A stretch of DNA of 64,000 bases from Fischerella sp. JS2 (GTDB taxonomy: Bacteria; Cyanobacteriota; Cyanobacteriia; Cyanobacteriales; Nostocaceae): NCBI RefSeq assembly GCF_032393985.1, contig NZ_CP135918.1:2790001-2854000 (forward strand), read 5' to 3'. Numbering within the stretch: position 1 is the stretch's first letter; each line of letters begins with the position of its first letter. The translations under genes were made by a program, and so were the position numbers. Of the stretch, positions 62,505-64,000 are shown one piece after another. The notes under the pieces were generated by a model, which was not told the origin of the DNA, did not search any database, and saw only the letters and a program-made list of their open reading frames with translations.

Positions 62505-64000
62505 ATGGCAGCCCGCATTACCGCGGAGGCGGCTCCCCCAACCCCGTGGTCAAGAAATTTAGCTGAGCCAACAATAGATCCATCGGCGTTTTTGCATTCG
62601 TTCTCCAACATTATTGGGGATGTCAGGATAGGAGCAAATGTAATCATTGCGCCCGGTACGTCGGTAAGGGCAGATGAAGGTACGCCTTTTTACATCGGCG
62701 AAAACACTAATCTTCAAGATGGTGTTGTGATACACGGTTTGGAGAAAGGGCGTGTAATTGGTGATGACCGACAAGAATACTCTGTATGGGTTGGCAAGAA
62801 TAACTGTATTACCCACATGGCTTTAATTCACGGGCCATGCTACGTAGGAGATGACTGTTTTATTGGTTTTCGCTCTACGGTGTTTAATGCCAGGGTGGGA
62901 GCAGGTTGCATCGTCATGATGCACGCTTTAATCCAAGATGTAGAAATTCCCCCAGGTAAATATGTACCTTCTGGGGCAATAATTACTAACCAGCAACAAG
63001 CTGACCGCTTGCCAGATGTGCAAGCTGATGATAAAGAATTTGCCCATCACGTGGTTGGGATTAACCAGGCACTACGAGCAGGTTATTTGTGTGCTGCGGA
63101 TAGTAAATGTATTAGAACTATTCGTGATGAATTAACTAATTCTTATACAAGCATAGAAGTTGATGTATTTGAAAGGAGCGACGAGGTGTCTAGCAATAGC
63201 TTGGGTGCGGAAACAGTAGAGCAAGTACGCTATTTGTTACAGCAAGGATATCAAATTGGTACAGAACACGTAGACCAAAGACGATTCCGCACAGGTTCTT
63301 GGACTAGTTGCAAACCAATTACAGCGAGAAGCTTAGGTGAAGCGATCGCAGCTTTAGAAACTTGTCTAAGAGACCATAGTGGCGAGTATGTGCGTCTATT
63401 TGGTATTGACCCCAAGGGCAAACGGCGTGTGTTGGAAAATATTATCCAACGTCCCGATGGTGTTGTTCAAGCACCAAGTTCCTTTAAAGCTCCTGCTAGT
63501 TACAGCAACAATGGCAGCTACAACGGCAACGGCAGCAGCCACAGCAATGGTAGCAGCAGACTCAGCAGCGAAACAATCGACCAAATCCGTCAATTATTAG
63601 CGGGTGGTTACAAAATTGGTACAGAACACGTTGATGAACGTCGATTCCGTACTGGTTCTTGGCAAAGCTGCAAGCCCATTGAATCAAGTTCTGCTGGGGA
63701 TGTAGTTGCAGCCCTTGAAGATTGTATGGATAATCATCAAGGCGAATACGTACGCTTGATTGGGATCGATCCTAAAGCGAAACGCCGCGTTTTAGAAAGC
63801 ATTATCCAGCGCCCTAATGGCCCAGTTAGTACATCTAGTAGCAGTAAATCGACTTTTACAACGAACTCTTATGCTGCTAGTGGCACAACAGCAACAGCAA
63901 CTAGTAGCCAATTAAGTTCCGAAGCAGTAGAACAACTACAGCAACTGTTAGCTGGAGGCTTTAAAATTAGCGCTGAACACGTAGACGGGAGACGTTTCCG
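62505..64000 (+). CDS. ccmM: Carboxysome scaffold and gamma-carbonic anhydrase CcmM (C-terminus outside window)
   Basis: The first 498 residues are visible. Residues ~15-190 form a gamma-carbonic anhydrase with zinc ligands H77, H104 and H109. The helix after it carries C196 and C202, matching the activating disulfide of active CcmM. Then come RuBisCO-small-subunit-like domains: SSLD1 (~229-315), SSLD2 (~349-435) and the beginning of SSLD3 (466 onward), with Ser/Asn/Gly-rich linkers ([20 protein letters not shown]). An internal GTG at 63186 (residue 228), seven bases after AGGAG (63174-63178) and in frame, should start the short form consisting only of SSLDs. It binds RuBisCO and shell proteins in the carboxysome core. 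Start ATG 62505 has GAGGAGG at 62488-62494. Confidence 0.97.
   Translation, partial: MAARITAEAAPPTPWSRNLAEPTIDPSAFLHSFSNIIGDVRIGANVIIAPGTSVRADEGTPFYIGENTNLQDGVVIHGLEKGRVIGDDRQEYSVWVGKNNCITHMALIHGPCYVGDDCFIGFRSTVFNARVGAGCIVMMHALIQDVEIPPGKYVPSGAIITNQQQADRLPDVQADDKEFAHHVVGINQALRAGYLCAADSKCIRTIRDELTNSYTSIEVDVFERSDEVSSNSLGAETVEQVRYLLQQGYQIGTEHVDQRRFRTGSWTSCKPITARSLGEAIAALETCLRDHSGEYVRLFGIDPKGKRRVLENIIQRPDGVVQAPSSFKAPASYSNNGSYNGNGSSHSNGSSRLSSETIDQIRQLLAGGYKIGTEHVDERRFRTGSWQSCKPIESSSAGDVVAALEDCMDNHQGEYVRLIGIDPKAKRRVLESIIQRPNGPVSTSSSSKSTFTTNSYAASGTTATATSSQLSSEAVEQLQQLLAGGFKISAEHVDGRRF

Overview
The window is chromosomal DNA of a filamentous, probably heterocyst-lineage (Nostocales-type) cyanobacterium. 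It carries psbA (photosystem II D1), psbY, a beta-carboxysome operon (ccmK2-ccmK1-ccmL-ccmM) and a CO2-uptake NDH-1 module (ndhF-ndhD-cup). Many intergenic and genic HIP1 octamers (GCGATCGC) are present, as are heptamer short tandem repeats (STRR) of the TTAGTGG/CAATTAC/AAAATCT type and an XisH/XisI pair. The DNA is AT-rich. No rRNA, tRNA, CRISPR array, prophage or intact insertion sequence was recognised.

Layout. 0-7 kb: a truncated response regulator, small conserved proteins (SRPBCC, DUF924), a short Nif11-type protein, a Ser/Thr kinase with FHA and SH3 domains, and an Rpn/DUF4351-like protein. 7-16 kb: clpB, a DUF2157 plus GDYXXLXY membrane pair, an RsmB-type RNA methyltransferase, an SDR oxidoreductase and an acetyltransferase remnant. 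16-25 kb: comM/yifB, a HIT hydrolase, psbA, a DUF389 membrane protein, an M48 protease and a degenerate DinG-like protein. 25-35 kb: DUF2839, a FurC/PerR-like regulator, a NACHT-pentapeptide NLR-like protein, a receiver-DUF3685 protein, a cysteine-less flavin disulfide-reductase homologue, cobD and HU. 35-43 kb: the pilM-N-O-Q type IV pilus operon with two related four-helix-bundle genes. 43-54 kb: an orphan sugar-binding lipoprotein, folC, psbY, gamma carbonic anhydrase, a VOC protein, an M16 protease, a cupredoxin, a methyltransferase and map. 54-64 kb: frameshifted xisH with xisI, then the carbon-concentrating block. In that block ndhF-ndhD-cup and ccmK2K1LM diverge from a shared, gene-free control region of about 640 bp.

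The clearest functional unit is the inorganic-carbon block: the NDH-1 variant hydrates CO2 to bicarbonate, and the shell proteins and CcmM build the carboxysome that uses it. CcmM here keeps the zinc histidines and the cysteine pair of the catalytically active type. It also has a well-placed internal AGGAG-GTG start for the short, RuBisCO-organising form.

The most notable unexplained structure is repeat-driven. There are G-rich minisatellites, a 30-bp palindrome in three copies, a two-copy ~200-300-bp element, and a 213-bp MITE-like element with perfect 16-bp ends and a 5-bp target duplication. In addition, repeat-type sequence sits in frame inside four otherwise ordinary proteins.
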